Below, piece by piece: positions 62,725-64,000 of a stretch of 64,000 nt of DNA (the first letter of the stretch is position 1; each line of letters starts with the position of its first letter). The stretch is taken from contig NC_007778.1 of NCBI RefSeq assembly GCF_000013365.1, positions 5,256,501-5,320,500 on the forward strand. The letters run 5' to 3'. The notes below the pieces were generated by a model, which saw only the letters and a program-made list of their open reading frames with translations, searched no databases and was not told the DNA's origin. Source of the DNA: Rhodopseudomonas palustris HaA2. GTDB taxonomy: Bacteria > Pseudomonadota > Alphaproteobacteria > Rhizobiales > Xanthobacteraceae. A program made the translations under genes and the position numbers.

Positions 62725-64000
62725 ATGTACACCGGACAGTTCGCGAACACCCATCCCGACCGCCCCGCTTTCATCATGGCCTCGACCGGCGCCGCCGTGA
62801 GCTATGCGGAGCTCGAGGCGCGCAGCAACCGCCTCGCGCATCTGCTGCGCCGGCACGGGCTGAAGCGGCTCGATCATTTCTCGATCTTCATGGAGAACAA
62901 CGACCGCTACCTCGAAGCCTGCGGCGCCGGCGAGCGCACCGGCTCCTACTATACATGCGTCAACTCGTATCTTACCGCGCCTGAGCTGGTCTACATCCTG
63001 ACCAACAGCGACTCCAAGGCGCTGATCACCTCGACCGCCAAGCTCGACATCGCCCGCGAGGCGCTGAAACAGTGCCCCAACGTGACGCTGTGCGTAGTGG
63101 CCGACGGCGACGGCGAAAGCGAGCGCATCGTCGGGCTCGCCGAGGCCACCAAAGGCCTGCCCGACACGCCGGTCGCCGACGAGAGCCTCGGCACCGCGAT
63201 GCTCTATTCGTCCGGCACCACCGGCCGACCGAAAGGCATCCTGCGGCCGCTGCCGGAGCAGCCGCCGTCGCAGCCGCTGCCGCTGTTCCACTTCCTCAAC
63301 ATGCTGTGGAAGTATCGCAACGACATGATCTATCTGTCGCCGGCGCCGCTGTATCACTCCGCGCCGCAGGCCGCGGTCGGCCTCGCCATCCGCGACGGCG
63401 GCACCGTGATCATCATGGAGCATTTCGATCCCGAGCACTATCTGGCGCTGATCGAGAAGTACAAGGTGACGCACAGCCAGCTGGTGCCGACGATGTTCTC
63501 GCGGATGCTGAAGCTGCCCGAGGAGGTGCGCAACAAATACGACCTCTCGACGCTGGAAGTCGCGATCCACGCCGCCGCGCCCTGCCCGCCGCAGGTCAAG
63601 GAACAGATGATCGCCTGGTGGGGGCCGATCATCCACGAATATTACGGCGCCACCGAAGGCCTCGGCTTCACCGCCTGCAACAGCGAGGAATGGCTGGCGC
63701 ATCGCGGCACCGTCGGCAAGGTGATGTTCGGCGACCTGCACATTCTCGACGACCGGATGCAGCCCTGCCCCAAGGGCACGCCGGGGCAGATCTGGTTCAA
63801 GACCGCGACGCCGTTCGAATATTTCAACGATCCGGGCAAGACCAATGAGGCGCGCTCGGCCGACGGCAGCATGAGCACGGTCGGCGACGTCGGCTATGTC
63901 GACGACGACGGTTTTCTGCACCTCACCGACCGCGCCACCTTCATGATCATCTCCGGCGGCGTGAACATCTATCCGCAGGAATGCGAGAATCTGCTGATCA
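62725..64000 (+). CDS. Acyl-CoA synthetase (AMP-forming), 3' end outside window
   Basis: ANL-superfamily ligase that activates a carboxylic acid with ATP and CoA; the first 425 residues are present and the frame is still open at the window end. Motifs: LYSSGTTGRPKG (P-loop, near residue 160), YHSAPQAAV, HEYYGATEG (A5, near 308) and STVGDVGYVDDDGFLHLTDR (A7/A8 start). The insertion PEQPPSQPLPLF after the P-loop is typical of one FadD-like subgroup. The start MYTGQFANTH has GAGGGA upstream. The substrate, fatty or aromatic, is unknown. Confidence 0.94.
   Translation, partial: MYTGQFANTHPDRPAFIMASTGAAVSYAELEARSNRLAHLLRRHGLKRLDHFSIFMENNDRYLEACGAGERTGSYYTCVNSYLTAPELVYILTNSDSKALITSTAKLDIAREALKQCPNVTLCVVADGDGESERIVGLAEATKGLPDTPVADESLGTAMLYSSGTTGRPKGILRPLPEQPPSQPLPLFHFLNMLWKYRNDMIYLSPAPLYHSAPQAAVGLAIRDGGTVIIMEHFDPEHYLALIEKYKVTHSQLVPTMFSRMLKLPEEVRNKYDLSTLEVAIHAAAPCPPQVKEQMIAWWGPIIHEYYGATEGLGFTACNSEEWLAHRGTVGKVMFGDLHILDDRMQPCPKGTPGQIWFKTATPFEYFNDPGKTNEARSADGSMSTVGDVGYVDDDGFLHLTDRATFMIISGGVNIYPQECENLLI

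Overview
The window is one chromosomal segment of a high-GC alphaproteobacterium, most like the Rhodopseudomonas/Bradyrhizobium group. The grounds are the aerobic benzoyl-CoA (box) genes under a BoxR-type regulator, the many Liv-type solute-binding proteins, the MtnA/MtnP arrangement and the dense set of GTCAT...ATGAC intergenic palindromes. No phage, transposase, rRNA or CRISPR array is visible; one tRNA-Arg(CCG) is present. Species is inference only.

Layout. 0-4.1 kb: 3' part of kdpD, then kdpE and a gamma-glutamyltranspeptidase. 4.1-5.8 kb: small doubtful genes, a YccF-type membrane protein and the tRNA. 5.9-18.1 kb: an aromatic acid block with boxB, boxC, an alpha/beta hydrolase and a benzoate-CoA ligase on the minus strand, divergent boxR, and a complete Liv-type ABC transporter (F, G, M, H and binding protein). 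TGCA-N6-TGCA sites lie before boxC, and a tandem 16-bp repeat lies between the ligase and boxR. 18.4-24.9 kb: a PilZ protein and a solitary UgpB-like binding protein, facing a three-gene signalling operon (membrane kinase, REC-DUF3369-GAF kinase, OmpR-type regulator). 25.0-29.5 kb: an ECF sigma factor, a gap holding a terminator, cytochrome bd oxidase cydA-cydB plus a 42-residue DUF2474 protein, and an L,D-transpeptidase.

29.5-38.2 kb: an orphan amino-acid binding protein, a pair of acyl-CoA dehydrogenases, a carboxymuconolactone decarboxylase-family protein, a VOC protein, two MFS transporters and a DUF938 methyltransferase. 38.4-40.9 kb: a cobalamin riboswitch, a BtuB-like TonB receptor and its terminator. 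40.9-49.7 kb: small proteins, an orphan Liv-type binding protein, an ACS-type MFS transporter, an ABC ATPase-FtsX permease-AttH-like set and a MAPEG protein. 49.9-54.8 kb: another orphan binding protein, an unusually long outer-membrane barrel protein and htpG. 54.8-56.1 kb: a 1.3-kb gap with four palindromic repeats and one strong orphan promoter. 56.1-58.9 kb: a PhoPQ-like kinase and regulator with a His-rich PepSY protein. 59.0-64.0 kb: methionine salvage mtnA and mtnP, an iron-type alcohol dehydrogenase and an acyl-CoA synthetase cut by the window end.

Themes. Uptake and CoA activation of aromatic or fatty acids recur: box genes, Liv transporter, acyl-CoA dehydrogenases and synthetases. 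Sensing is also heavy, with three two-component sets, one ECF factor and four binding proteins without adjacent permeases. Twenty intergenic palindromes of five families, all ending in the same GTCAT/ATGAC termini, punctuate the gene boundaries. The best candidates for new biology are the UgpB-like/double-kinase module, the BoxR-operator architecture of a box cluster without a visible boxA, and the structured gap at 55.4-55.9 kb.
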